From Candidatus Altimarinota bacterium (lineage in GTDB: Bacteria; Patescibacteriota; Gracilibacteria; BD1-5; UBA2023): a stretch of DNA of 7,227 nt. A model generated the notes under the pieces. That model saw only the letters and a program-made list of their open reading frames with translations, was not told the origin of the DNA and made no database searches. The stretch is from positions 1 to 7,227 of the forward strand of contig JALNXF010000022.1 in NCBI GenBank assembly GCA_023230505.1, written 5' to 3'. Positions 1 to 6,257 of the stretch are shown piece after piece (the stretch's first letter is position 1; each line of letters starts with the position of its first letter). The position numbers and the translations under genes are program-made.

Positions 1-367
1 CTTCTTTTGCTTCCAAAATAGAGTGTTTTTGATAGAATAAATTGAAAGCCTGAGATAGCTCAAAAAGGTAAGAAGTGAGCAAATTAGGTGAGTATCTTTT
101 GCTTGATTCCAAAGCAATTTCAGTAAATTTTGATAACAATCGTAGAACACTTATCTCCTCACTATTTAAAGAGATTTTTGCATTCGTAAGGTTTATATTT
201 CCTGCTTTTTTCAAAACACTCTGTGTTCTCACATATGCATATTGCAAATACGGACCAGAGTTACCAGAAAGACTTATTGATTCTTCAAAATTAAATGTAA
301 CATCATGACCAATATTTGTTTTGAGAAGCGTATACTTGATTGCTGCCACAGCAATTTCAAAAATGTC
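1..367 (-). pseudogene. argS: Arginyl-tRNA synthetase C-terminal fragment, truncated at its N-terminal side
   Basis: Reading the minus strand from 367 down to the window edge gives 122 uninterrupted codons that match the end of the catalytic core and the anticodon-binding domain of class I ArgRS. Recognisable stretches are AVAAIKYTLLK (residues 6-16), GNSGPYLQYAYVRTQSVLKK (35-54) and the helix with SQAFNLFYQKH (105-115). The gene continues left out of the window. To the right it is broken: an in-frame TAG lies at 368-370, and nothing upstream resembles the missing roughly 400 residues with the HIGH and KMSK motifs. A neighbouring frame (404-357) could add a few residues if a slip occurred at the T5 run near 359-363, but it soon meets TAA. 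The fragment is only distantly similar to the complete ArgRS at 2540-4387, so it is not a recent copy of it. Identity as ArgRS is secure; calling it a pseudogene is an inference from the truncation. Confidence 0.8.
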
Positions 368-427
368 CTATCTTATTAGGTAGCACCATGCTCATATCTA
401 CAACTTATGTAATTTACTCAATCTGAC

Positions 428-456
428 TTGTAAAAATTCTATTTTTAGGATAAATT
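428..456 (+). promoter_or_regulatory. Possible sigma-70-like promoter before the methyltransferase gene
   Basis: TTGTAA at 428-433 and TAAATT at 451-456 are separated by 17 bases. Each matches its consensus hexamer at four of six positions. The site lies about 35 bases before the ATG at 490, in a stretch (371-489) with no gene of its own. In DNA this AT-rich, such matches arise easily by chance, so this is only a candidate. Confidence 0.25.
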
Positions 457-489
457 TATATCATTAAATTAAAATAAAACAGAACGCAC

Positions 490-1062
490 ATGAACTTAGA
501 CTTTAATATACGATACGAACAGATTATAAAATTGCTTAAAATTAAAAATAATAGCAATATTCTAGAAGTCGGTGCTCTTTTCCCTGCCTGCTTGTCTAAT
601 TATTTGGGTAAAGATTTTAATTATTTAGGAATTAATAAAAATTATTCCAACCATAAATATAGAATTAAAAAAATGAATTTTCTTTCGAATAATTTTGAGG
701 ATAATTCTTTTTCACACTCAATATCTACTGATACCATTGAGCATATAAAAAAAATTAGTAGACAAAAATTTATAGATGAAATGTTTAGGGTCACCAAAAA
801 TATAGTTATAGTAGGAACGCCTAATCCCGAAGGACAAAAATATGAAAAAATTTTAGTTAGACTATTGAAAGCGAGTGGTAAAGGAGAACATTACATTAGA
901 TTTTTTAACGAACACGAAAAGTTTGGCGTACCCTCTAGGAAAGAGATGCTCTCATATCTTAGTAAATATAATTATACAACAATTGAAAACTTCAATCTTC
1001 GATACTGGATAGGAATTCTTCTTGGTGATATATTTGCTTTCAATATTGATCTAAAAAATTGA
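490..1062 (+). CDS. Class I SAM-dependent methyltransferase (glycan-cluster type)
   Basis: A 190-residue protein with a Rossmann-type methyltransferase core. The SAM-binding motif I is NILEVGAL (residues 23-30). The motif II/III region is SHSISTDTIEHI (75-86), with the D-x-x-EH signature of Methyltransf_11-like enzymes. A following beta strand is NIVIVGTPNP (104-113). The later EHEKFGVPSRKEM (141-153) resembles an EH-x-x-(Y/F)G-(L/V)PS pattern I associate with methyltransferases in LPS and capsule loci. There is no signal peptide or membrane segment, so it should act in the cytoplasm. The methyl acceptor is unknown; a sugar or lipid-linked glycan is an inference from the glycosyltransferase 48 bases downstream on the same strand. 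No clear Shine-Dalgarno sequence precedes the ATG. At 190 residues it is somewhat short but holds the full core. Confidence 0.8.
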   Translation: MNLDFNIRYEQIIKLLKIKNNSNILEVGALFPACLSNYLGKDFNYLGINKNYSNHKYRIKKMNFLSNNFEDNSFSHSISTDTIEHIKKISRQKFIDEMFRVTKNIVIVGTPNPEGQKYEKILVRLLKASGKGEHYIRFFNEHEKFGVPSRKEMLSYLSKYNYTTIENFNLRYWIGILLGDIFAFNIDLKN

Positions 1063-1092
1063 TGACATCAACAGCAAGCCGGCTTATAGAAC

Positions 1093-1109
1093 TTTTTATA
1101 TTATAAAAA
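1093..1109. promoter_or_regulatory. AT-only perfect palindrome directly before the glycosyltransferase start
   Basis: TTTTTATA (1093-1100) and TATAAAAA (1102-1109) are exact inverted copies separated by one T, ending one base before the ATG at 1111. A one-base spacer cannot form a normal RNA hairpin, so if it matters it would be as a protein-binding site or an AT-rich initiation region. The A-rich run before the ATG takes the place where a Shine-Dalgarno sequence would be expected. Chance origin is quite possible in this base composition. Confidence 0.3.
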
Positions 1110-1110
1110 A

Positions 1111-2505
1111 ATGAAAAAACATAACTTTATAATTTCATCTACGCGTCCAGAGTTGCTTTCTAAACAGATAACTTCTTTTTTAAACATAAGAGAAGGTCGC
1201 AAATTAGGCTTTTATGTATTTAACGATGACGAGTCTAGGAATAACGAATTTATGATTGAAATAAATAAACTCAAGCTTATTCCCCACGCAAACATTTTTT
1301 ATTTTAACATCGAAAAACAAATAAAAATAATTAAAGACATAGCCTCAAAATACTCTAAGATTCTTGGCGTTAACAAGGAAATAATCATTAACTGTTTTAA
1401 AGAAAATGGGAAACTACGAGGTATTAGAAGTATCCAAAATAAATCAATCTTTATTTTTTATTCAAAAAATAAAGATATTGAAAGCATAGTCCACAGGCTG
1501 GATGACGACATTTTCCCCTATGAAGCCCATCGACACACTAACACTATAGAAATCGTAATAAAACATGATTTCTTTAAGAAAAAAGAAGCATCAATCAATA
1601 ACGATGTAAAGATTATTAGCGGCAATAACTACACAATCGACTCTCCGAGCCCTCTTGTAAACTATATTGATTTCGTTGAATTTTTGTTTAATTTCTACAA
1701 AATTGCAAAAAATAAATACATCGATTCAAAAATTGGTAAGGATATATTAAAAATATCTCCAGCGAGCGTAAAAAAGATATATGATCCTTTTAAAACTTTA
1801 GATATATTACCAATAGATCAAGACTTTACATATAAAGAGGCAGTTAATGCATTTGAGAAATACGCTAAACTTATAGAGAGTGGAGATTCAAGGGTTATAA
1901 TTAACGATAATAAAGAAAATCGAAATGGATTTAATAAATTCTTTCCAGGTGGCTGTGTATCATTTATTTATAAAAATTTTCCAACATTAACTCCAAATTT
2001 TGGAAATCAAGATTTACTATGGGAGCTAATTGAAATTATAGATGGGAAGATGCTTCTAACAGATGGGTATATTGGACACATAAAATCCCAAACACAAAGA
2101 GTTTCCATAGTTAATGATTTAAAAGACTCCTCATATAAACATCAAACAGCTATCACCTACTCAGTTTTTAAATATTTAATTGCAAAAAACAACAACAATT
2201 ACAAACTCTTGAATTTTCAGAAAGATTTTATTGACTTGATGGACAAGTGGCTTTACGAAGCTAACCACTATAGCAATCAAATTATACACCTTCTTAACAA
2301 TAAAAATGCTTGGTATGCTGATGAATTTAATTTTAGCTCAACAATTCTCGTCAAAAAAATTTGTTCAGATTTTATAAATAGTTATGAAGAAATTAAATCT
2401 AATTTTTCTCAATCAACTGAAAATATCAATCTTATGATGTCAAATTATTATAAGGATAAAAAGATATTTGATAAATTAATAAAACAGATAACAGCAGACT
2501 GTTGA
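1111..2505 (+). CDS. Putative GT-A-fold glycosyltransferase
   Basis: A 464-residue soluble protein with features of a metal-dependent GT-A glycosyltransferase. The N-terminal NFIISSTRPELLSKQITSFL (residues 5-24) looks like the first nucleotide-sugar-binding strand and helix, followed by FYVFNDDES (34-42). RLDDDI (129-134) fits the DxD metal-binding motif. FPGGCVSFIY (278-287) and NFGNQDLLWELI (296-307) fit the acceptor-side loop and the (E/Q)D catalytic region. GYIGHIKS (319-326) supplies a histidine where such enzymes often have a metal ligand. The last 130 or so residues are helical and lysine/asparagine rich, with no recognised domain. No transmembrane segment is visible. Donor and acceptor sugars cannot be told. 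It follows the methyltransferase by 48 bases on the same strand, so the two may be co-transcribed. No Shine-Dalgarno sequence is seen. The fold assignment rests on motifs only. Confidence 0.65.
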   Translation: MKKHNFIISSTRPELLSKQITSFLNIREGRKLGFYVFNDDESRNNEFMIEINKLKLIPHANIFYFNIEKQIKIIKDIASKYSKILGVNKEIIINCFKENGKLRGIRSIQNKSIFIFYSKNKDIESIVHRLDDDIFPYEAHRHTNTIEIVIKHDFFKKKEASINNDVKIISGNNYTIDSPSPLVNYIDFVEFLFNFYKIAKNKYIDSKIGKDILKISPASVKKIYDPFKTLDILPIDQDFTYKEAVNAFEKYAKLIESGDSRVIINDNKENRNGFNKFFPGGCVSFIYKNFPTLTPNFGNQDLLWELIEIIDGKMLLTDGYIGHIKSQTQRVSIVNDLKDSSYKHQTAITYSVFKYLIAKNNNNYKLLNFQKDFIDLMDKWLYEANHYSNQIIHLLNNKNAWYADEFNFSSTILVKKICSDFINSYEEIKSNFSQSTENINLMMSNYYKDKKIFDKLIKQITADC

Positions 2506-2517
2506 ATACTAAAAGAT

Positions 2518-2550
2518 ATTTAGCTACACATAAAACTATCTAAATTTTTT
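2518..2550 (+). terminator. Weak hairpin plus T-run between convergent genes
   Basis: ATTTAG (2518-2523) pairs with CTAAAT (2540-2545) across a 16-base loop, and the T tract runs on to 2550. It sits just after the glycosyltransferase stop and overlaps the stop codon of the convergent ArgRS gene. The stem is short and AT-rich, so it would be a weak intrinsic terminator at best. No better candidate exists in the 34-base gap. Confidence 0.3.
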
Positions 2551-4387
2551 CTACAATAGGTATGTTTAATAACATTAACCCATTTCTAAGTACTGTCGCC
2601 ACCGATTCAGTTAGAATTAATCTAGAGTGTTTTAATTCTAAATTTTCAATAGATAGTATGGGGACAGACGCATATAAAGAATTATACATAGAAGCTAACT
2701 CCTCTAAATACATACATAATTTATTAGTCGAATTGTCATCGTGACTGCTTTTTATAACTAAAGGAAACATACTCATCTTCTTAGCTATCTCATACTCTAT
2801 TGACTCCTCAAAAATAAACCGTCCTGTTATGCTGGGAAAATTATCTGAAATGTCATTAGACTTACGAAGAATAGATTTTGCTCTTGCATACGTGTATAAA
2901 AGATAAATCGAACTGCTCCCTTCAAGATTGAGCATCTTATCCCAATTAAAATCTATATTAGATAATCTTGAATGACTTAGGTCATTATAGATAACTGCTC
3001 CAATACCCAATTTTCTTGATAGAAAATTTAGCTCATAATTATTTCCATTCTCAGATTTTCTCTTATCTAACAAAATTTTTTCAACTCTTAAAGAAGCTTC
3101 TTCTAAGACATCTTTTAATGCAATCGTGCTTCCTTTCCTTGTTGACATTTTTTTACCTTCTATTGTTATTAAACCAAACGCTAAATGCATAGGCTTCGTC
3201 TTAGAACCAATATAATTTGCTTTTTTAGCAACAGCAAATAACTGCTTAAAGCTTAATTCTTGTTCTGATCCGACCACATAAAGAATCTTGTCTGGATGAA
3301 AAGTTTTCACCCTATATTTTAACGCGGCAACATCTCTAGTTATATATAGGCTTGATCCATCATTTTTCTTTAAAAGAAAAGACGGAAGATTATCTAAAGA
3401 GTCGACGAAAACAACATTATCGCCTTCCTTAGAAGCTATTCCTAATTTAATAAGATCTTTAACTATGTTATTAACAAATTGATCATAAAAACTCTCACCC
3501 ATAAATAAATCAAAATCAATATTTAGCTCCTCATAGATTTTCCTAAAATCTTCAATGCTAATATCATAGAATTTTTTCCACAATTTTAATTCAAATTCAT
3601 CTTTGTTTTCTAATTTATTGAAGATTTCTCGCGCTTGCGTTTTAAGATCTGGATCGCTTTCTGACTCACTATTAAAACGTACATACAAGTTTTTAAGTTC
3701 TTCTAATGAATTCTTTTTAAAGTTAACTTCGTTAACCCAATGCATGTAAGCATAGATTAATGCACCAAATTGTGTCCCCCAATCACCCAAATGGTTAATT
3801 CTTATTACTGAATAGCCAAGCGCCTCATAAATGTTCGATAATGCTTGCCCTATTACGCTTGACCTTAAATGGCCTATCCCAATCGGCTTGGCAATATTTG
3901 GTGACGAATAATCAAATAAGGAGACTTCTCCTTTGTGAAGGTCACTCCACCCATAATGATTCCCGTAATGAATTATAGACTGTAAAACACTGTTATAAAA
4001 TGCGCTCTTATGCAACTTAATATTTAAGTATCCAAAAGCTACATTTAACTCTTCTATTTGTGTATCATGCTTACTAAGCACTTGCTCTTTAATATGTTCA
4101 GTAATAACTTCAGGACTGATCTTAAGTACCTTTGCTAGATTAAAAATGGATATGGTAAAATCAGCATCAATATAAGACGGAGTCAATTCAATTACGGCAT
4201 TGAATGAACCACTAGAATTTTTCAAAATAGATCCATCAATACTAGAGGTAATTCTTGCAGCTAGTTTAACCGCAGGATACTTATTAAAATCTGCCTCTAT
4301 TTTTTTATTTTTTTTTATTTGTATTTGTTTCTTTATGGTCTGAACTTTTTGTTCAAGCTCAAAAACATAGTCACTATAAATATTCAT
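2540..4387 (-). CDS. argS: Arginyl-tRNA synthetase, full length
   Basis: A 615-residue class I aminoacyl-tRNA synthetase that joins arginine to tRNA-Arg through an arginyl-adenylate. The N-terminal tRNA D-loop-binding (Add1-like) domain spans roughly residues 35-125. The catalytic core shows SSPNIAKPIGIGHLRS (161-176) with the HIGH-type signature, NHLGDWGTQFG (198-208), LYITRDVAALKYR (347-359), YVVGSEQELSFKQL (370-383) and the KMSK-type loop KMSTRKG (413-419). The anticodon-binding helical domain starts near YLLYTYARAKSILRK (495-509) and ends in VATVLRNGLMLLNIP (596-610). The C-terminus is EKI rather than the common E-(R/K)-M. All known motifs are present, so it is probably active. AGAAAGGG at 4393-4400, five bases before the ATG, supports this start. 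It is third in a minus-strand set after the ALDH-like gene (42-base gap). Odd points are this setting and the presence of a second, broken argS at 1-367. Confidence 0.95.
   Translation of the reverse strand: MNIYSDYVFELEQKVQTIKKQIQIKKNKKIEADFNKYPAVKLAARITSSIDGSILKNSSGSFNAVIELTPSYIDADFTISIFNLAKVLKISPEVITEHIKEQVLSKHDTQIEELNVAFGYLNIKLHKSAFYNSVLQSIIHYGNHYGWSDLHKGEVSLFDYSSPNIAKPIGIGHLRSSVIGQALSNIYEALGYSVIRINHLGDWGTQFGALIYAYMHWVNEVNFKKNSLEELKNLYVRFNSESESDPDLKTQAREIFNKLENKDEFELKLWKKFYDISIEDFRKIYEELNIDFDLFMGESFYDQFVNNIVKDLIKLGIASKEGDNVVFVDSLDNLPSFLLKKNDGSSLYITRDVAALKYRVKTFHPDKILYVVGSEQELSFKQLFAVAKKANYIGSKTKPMHLAFGLITIEGKKMSTRKGSTIALKDVLEEASLRVEKILLDKRKSENGNNYELNFLSRKLGIGAVIYNDLSHSRLSNIDFNWDKMLNLEGSSSIYLLYTYARAKSILRKSNDISDNFPSITGRFIFEESIEYEIAKKMSMFPLVIKSSHDDNSTNKLCMYLEELASMYNSLYASVPILSIENLELKHSRLILTESVATVLRNGLMLLNIPIVEKI
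4300..4316. repeat. Paired homopolymer tracts (T7 and T9) inside the 5' part of argS
   Basis: T7 at 4300-4306 and T9 at 4308-4316 (A tracts on the coding strand) encode the lysine/asparagine-rich stretch around residues 24-30 of the ArgRS, upstream of its conserved domains. Tracts of this length can slip during replication or transcription and would shift the frame near the start of the protein. They may equally be a by-product of high A+T content. Confidence 0.5.
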
Positions 4388-4392
4388 AGAAA

Positions 4393-4400
4393 CCCTTTCT
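4393..4400 (-). promoter_or_regulatory. Shine-Dalgarno site of the complete argS
   Basis: On the minus strand AGAAAGGG lies five bases before the ATG at 4387. It is the only convincing ribosome-binding site I can see before a complete gene in this window. It suggests that ArgRS is translated independently of the upstream genes in the same transcript. Confidence 0.6.
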
Positions 4401-4429
4401 GGAATATATATAATACCTCAAATATTACA

Positions 4430-5611
4430 TTATGTAAATTTCTCTCTACTCTTCCACTTATATACTTGCTCTGATATTAATATTGGCTCAGATTGATATT
4501 CTCCATTTTGATAAACAAAATTAGCCCTTGGTCCATATCCTCCATATGGTAAATTTCCCCTCTCTACATCTAATATTATTTCGTTAAATAGGAAAACTGA
4601 GTTTTTGATTTTTTTGTAATAAGTACTTGTCCCAAATATACTTACATACATAGCGTAGTTCATATAATGATTATTTTGAAAGTAAAAAGACATCTCTGAT
4701 TCTGAATTAAAAATAGAAATATTAAATACAGGACTAAATGGCTCAAAATAACTCTGCTTATCAGCTATATTGGAACATAAAATAGTTGGTAAAACTACAG
4801 AAGATTTTTTATCTATTTTCCCTCCGTAAACAAGATTTTCTTTATTGTCATCTAAATATTTTTTTAATTTTCCGTAATTTAAATTTAACAATTTTCCAAT
4901 TCTTATTTTTTTATTATTGTAATCTCCAATCATCTCTTTGGCAATTTTCTTCTTTAAGAGCTTAATGAACGCTGGAAATATTGAATGATGTACCAAGATA
5001 CAATCTGGACCAGCACAATCCTGACCACTATTAAATAAGCGTGCGCGTATAACACTTGAAACAGCAATTTTCAAATCTGCATCTTTATTAATAATTATAG
5101 GATTAATTCCCGCTCCATTATAAATAAATAATGAGTTGGGACTTATATGATTTATTATTTTTAAAGCATTTTCATATTTTCCCGTAAATAAAACTACGTC
5201 TGAAAAAGACACATATGCCTCAATAAATAACGCCCTATCTAATGTCGATATTTTTATATTTAATAAATCTTGATTTAAGTTTATTATATTAAATAATTTA
5301 TTATATATTTCCCTTAACGCAACTGGTGGTCTTACATAAACTTTTTTTGATAATAGACTTGGAACAATAGCGAACAAAATCAAAGAATAAAGTGGCAGAT
5401 TAATTGGAGTAAATGCAGAAACGCTACTAACATTGCTTTCGATTAAATAATTTTTTTCTATTTCTATATTTTCCAAACAATCTACCGCCCTCAAAAATTC
5501 ATCTTCCGCTGCTTCATAACTTTCATATATCAATAATTCGGATATTATCTTTCCTCTATTTTTTTTCATAATCTTTATAAGAGAGTGTGTTATTCTTTTT
5601 ATTTTCTCCAT
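4430..5611 (-). CDS. Aldehyde dehydrogenase superfamily protein, short and atypical
   Basis: A 393-residue member of the NAD(P)-dependent ALDH fold, shorter than typical ALDHs (around 450-500), with a reduced N-terminus. Family landmarks in order: TPINLPLY (68-75, the oxyanion-hole Asn region), VYVRPPVAL (91-99, where the usual Lys that contacts the cofactor is Arg), LFTGKYENAL (141-150, the F-T-G-S region), NPIIINKDADL (170-180), NSGQDCAGPD (194-203) with the nucleophile Cys199, YFEPFSPVFN (288-297) and LPYGGYGPRA (354-363). The E-L-G-G segment with the general-base glutamate reads YNGAG (164-168), so the glutamate appears replaced by Asn. Family knowledge suggests loss of this base favours reductive or acyl-transfer chemistry over simple aldehyde oxidation. 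Substrate unknown. Its ATG lies one base after the stop of the nucleotidyltransferase (TAG-A-ATG), with no Shine-Dalgarno sequence, which suggests translational coupling. Confidence 0.8.
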   Translation of the reverse strand: MEKIKRITHSLIKIMKKNRGKIISELLIYESYEAAEDEFLRAVDCLENIEIEKNYLIESNVSSVSAFTPINLPLYSLILFAIVPSLLSKKVYVRPPVALREIYNKLFNIINLNQDLLNIKISTLDRALFIEAYVSFSDVVLFTGKYENALKIINHISPNSLFIYNGAGINPIIINKDADLKIAVSSVIRARLFNSGQDCAGPDCILVHHSIFPAFIKLLKKKIAKEMIGDYNNKKIRIGKLLNLNYGKLKKYLDDNKENLVYGGKIDKKSSVVLPTILCSNIADKQSYFEPFSPVFNISIFNSESEMSFYFQNNHYMNYAMYVSIFGTSTYYKKIKNSVFLFNEIILDVERGNLPYGGYGPRANFVYQNGEYQSEPILISEQVYKWKSREKFT

Positions 5612-5612
5612 T

Positions 5613-6128
5613 CTATTTTAATATCTTAATGAAATGTTTTAAATATAGATCATCTGTAACTTTAATGGAATCTCTCCATTTGTGTAAGATTAATTTTGAA
5701 ATTTTTCTTCTTTTTTCATATTTGTTAATATTTCCAACGAATCCGACTTTTGCGCCCGATAACATTCCAGACCAAACTACTCCATCAAATAGAACACCTT
5801 TACGGACCGTGCGACGAAGTTTAGATGACGCTGACCGTTCAAGAGCGCTATCCAATACTGAAATACTCATTATTTCACCTGGATATTCTTTGTCTGGAGA
5901 TAAATGAAATTCTGCATGAATTGAAAAATACCATTCTTTGAATAATTCCACATCTTGCTTACTAATTTCTCCCTCAATACATACAAAAAAGTCAATATCG
6001 CTAGTAGTCGATGCCTCTTTTCTTGCAACACTCCCACCAATATAAGCAAAGCATACATTTGGAACATTTTCTATTTGTTGCTTAAATTGAGCTATTATTT
6101 CTTGGGTTTTTTTTCCATTAAGCTTCAT
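5613..6128 (-). CDS. Nucleotidyltransferase of the pol beta superfamily (MNT/KNT-like)
   Basis: A 171-residue protein with the classic signature GGSVARKEASTTSDIDFFV (residues 31-49): G-G-S followed by D44-x-D46, the metal-binding pair of pol beta-type nucleotidyltransferases. A third carboxylate could come from the segment FHLSPDKEYPGE (74-85). The rest (KGVLFDGVVWSG at 110-121, then a basic helical tail) is not recognised. Such enzymes transfer NMP from an NTP to a small molecule, protein or RNA; some are antibiotic-modifying enzymes and some are MNT antitoxins. No HEPN partner gene is adjacent, which argues against a MNT/HEPN toxin-antitoxin pair. It is the first gene of the minus-strand set and is joined to the ALDH gene by TAG-A-ATG. 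Part of it is richer in G+C (about 42% over 5761-5880) than the ALDH gene (about 28% over 5101-5220). The start codon has no clear Shine-Dalgarno site. Confidence 0.8.
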   Translation of the reverse strand: MKLNGKKTQEIIAQFKQQIENVPNVCFAYIGGSVARKEASTTSDIDFFVCIEGEISKQDVELFKEWYFSIHAEFHLSPDKEYPGEIMSISVLDSALERSASSKLRRTVRKGVLFDGVVWSGMLSGAKVGFVGNINKYEKRRKISKLILHKWRDSIKVTDDLYLKHFIKILK

Positions 6129-6225
6129 AATGTTGAATATTCTTCACAAATATTAGAAAGATATATTTTTTTAATGAATTAAAAATCATCTAAAAATATC
6201 TTTGTAAGGATATCATACTATATTA

Positions 6226-6234
6226 TGCTATAAT
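6226..6234 (+). promoter_or_regulatory. Extended -10 promoter element before the zinc-ribbon methyltransferase
   Basis: TGCTATAAT at 6226-6234 is a perfect TGn-TATAAT extended -10 element. A transcript would start near 6241, only about 17 bases before the ATG at 6258, giving a very short leader without a Shine-Dalgarno site. No good -35 lies at 17 bases; TTGTAA at 6202-6207 is 21 bases away, too far for a standard promoter. The element lies in the 129-base divergent spacer (6129-6257) that must also carry the promoter of the minus-strand set, for which I see no convincing match. Confidence 0.55.
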
Positions 6235-6257
6235 TTCTTTATTCTTAAATTACCAAT

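Noticed and set aside
75..308. Plus-strand 77-codon reading frame
   Set aside because: It lies opposite the argS fragment, whose minus-strand translation matches ArgRS motifs clearly; the plus frame has no recognisable content.
371..489. A CRISPR array, tRNA gene or attachment site in the gap after the argS fragment, or elsewhere in the window
   Set aside because: I saw no spaced direct repeats, no cloverleaf with a T-loop consensus, and no direct repeat shared by the two ends of the window.
2562..2744. Plus-strand 60-codon reading frame
   Set aside because: It lies antisense to the conserved C-terminal domain of the complete ArgRS and has no independent support.
5587..5907. Plus-strand 106-codon reading frame with a hydrophobic start
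   Set aside because: It is antisense to the nucleotidyltransferase and the start of the ALDH gene, both with clear family motifs; the hydrophobic start reflects the lysine-rich and AT-rich opposite strand.
5613..6128. Nucleotidyltransferase as the antitoxin of a MNT/HEPN toxin-antitoxin pair
   Set aside because: No HEPN-like gene is next to it; the coupled neighbour is an ALDH-fold protein.
5870..6182. Two further small frames over the nucleotidyltransferase (minus 5870-6067, plus 5955-6182)
   Set aside because: Both overlap the region that encodes the GGS and DxD motifs of the nucleotidyltransferase in its own frame, so they are shadows.
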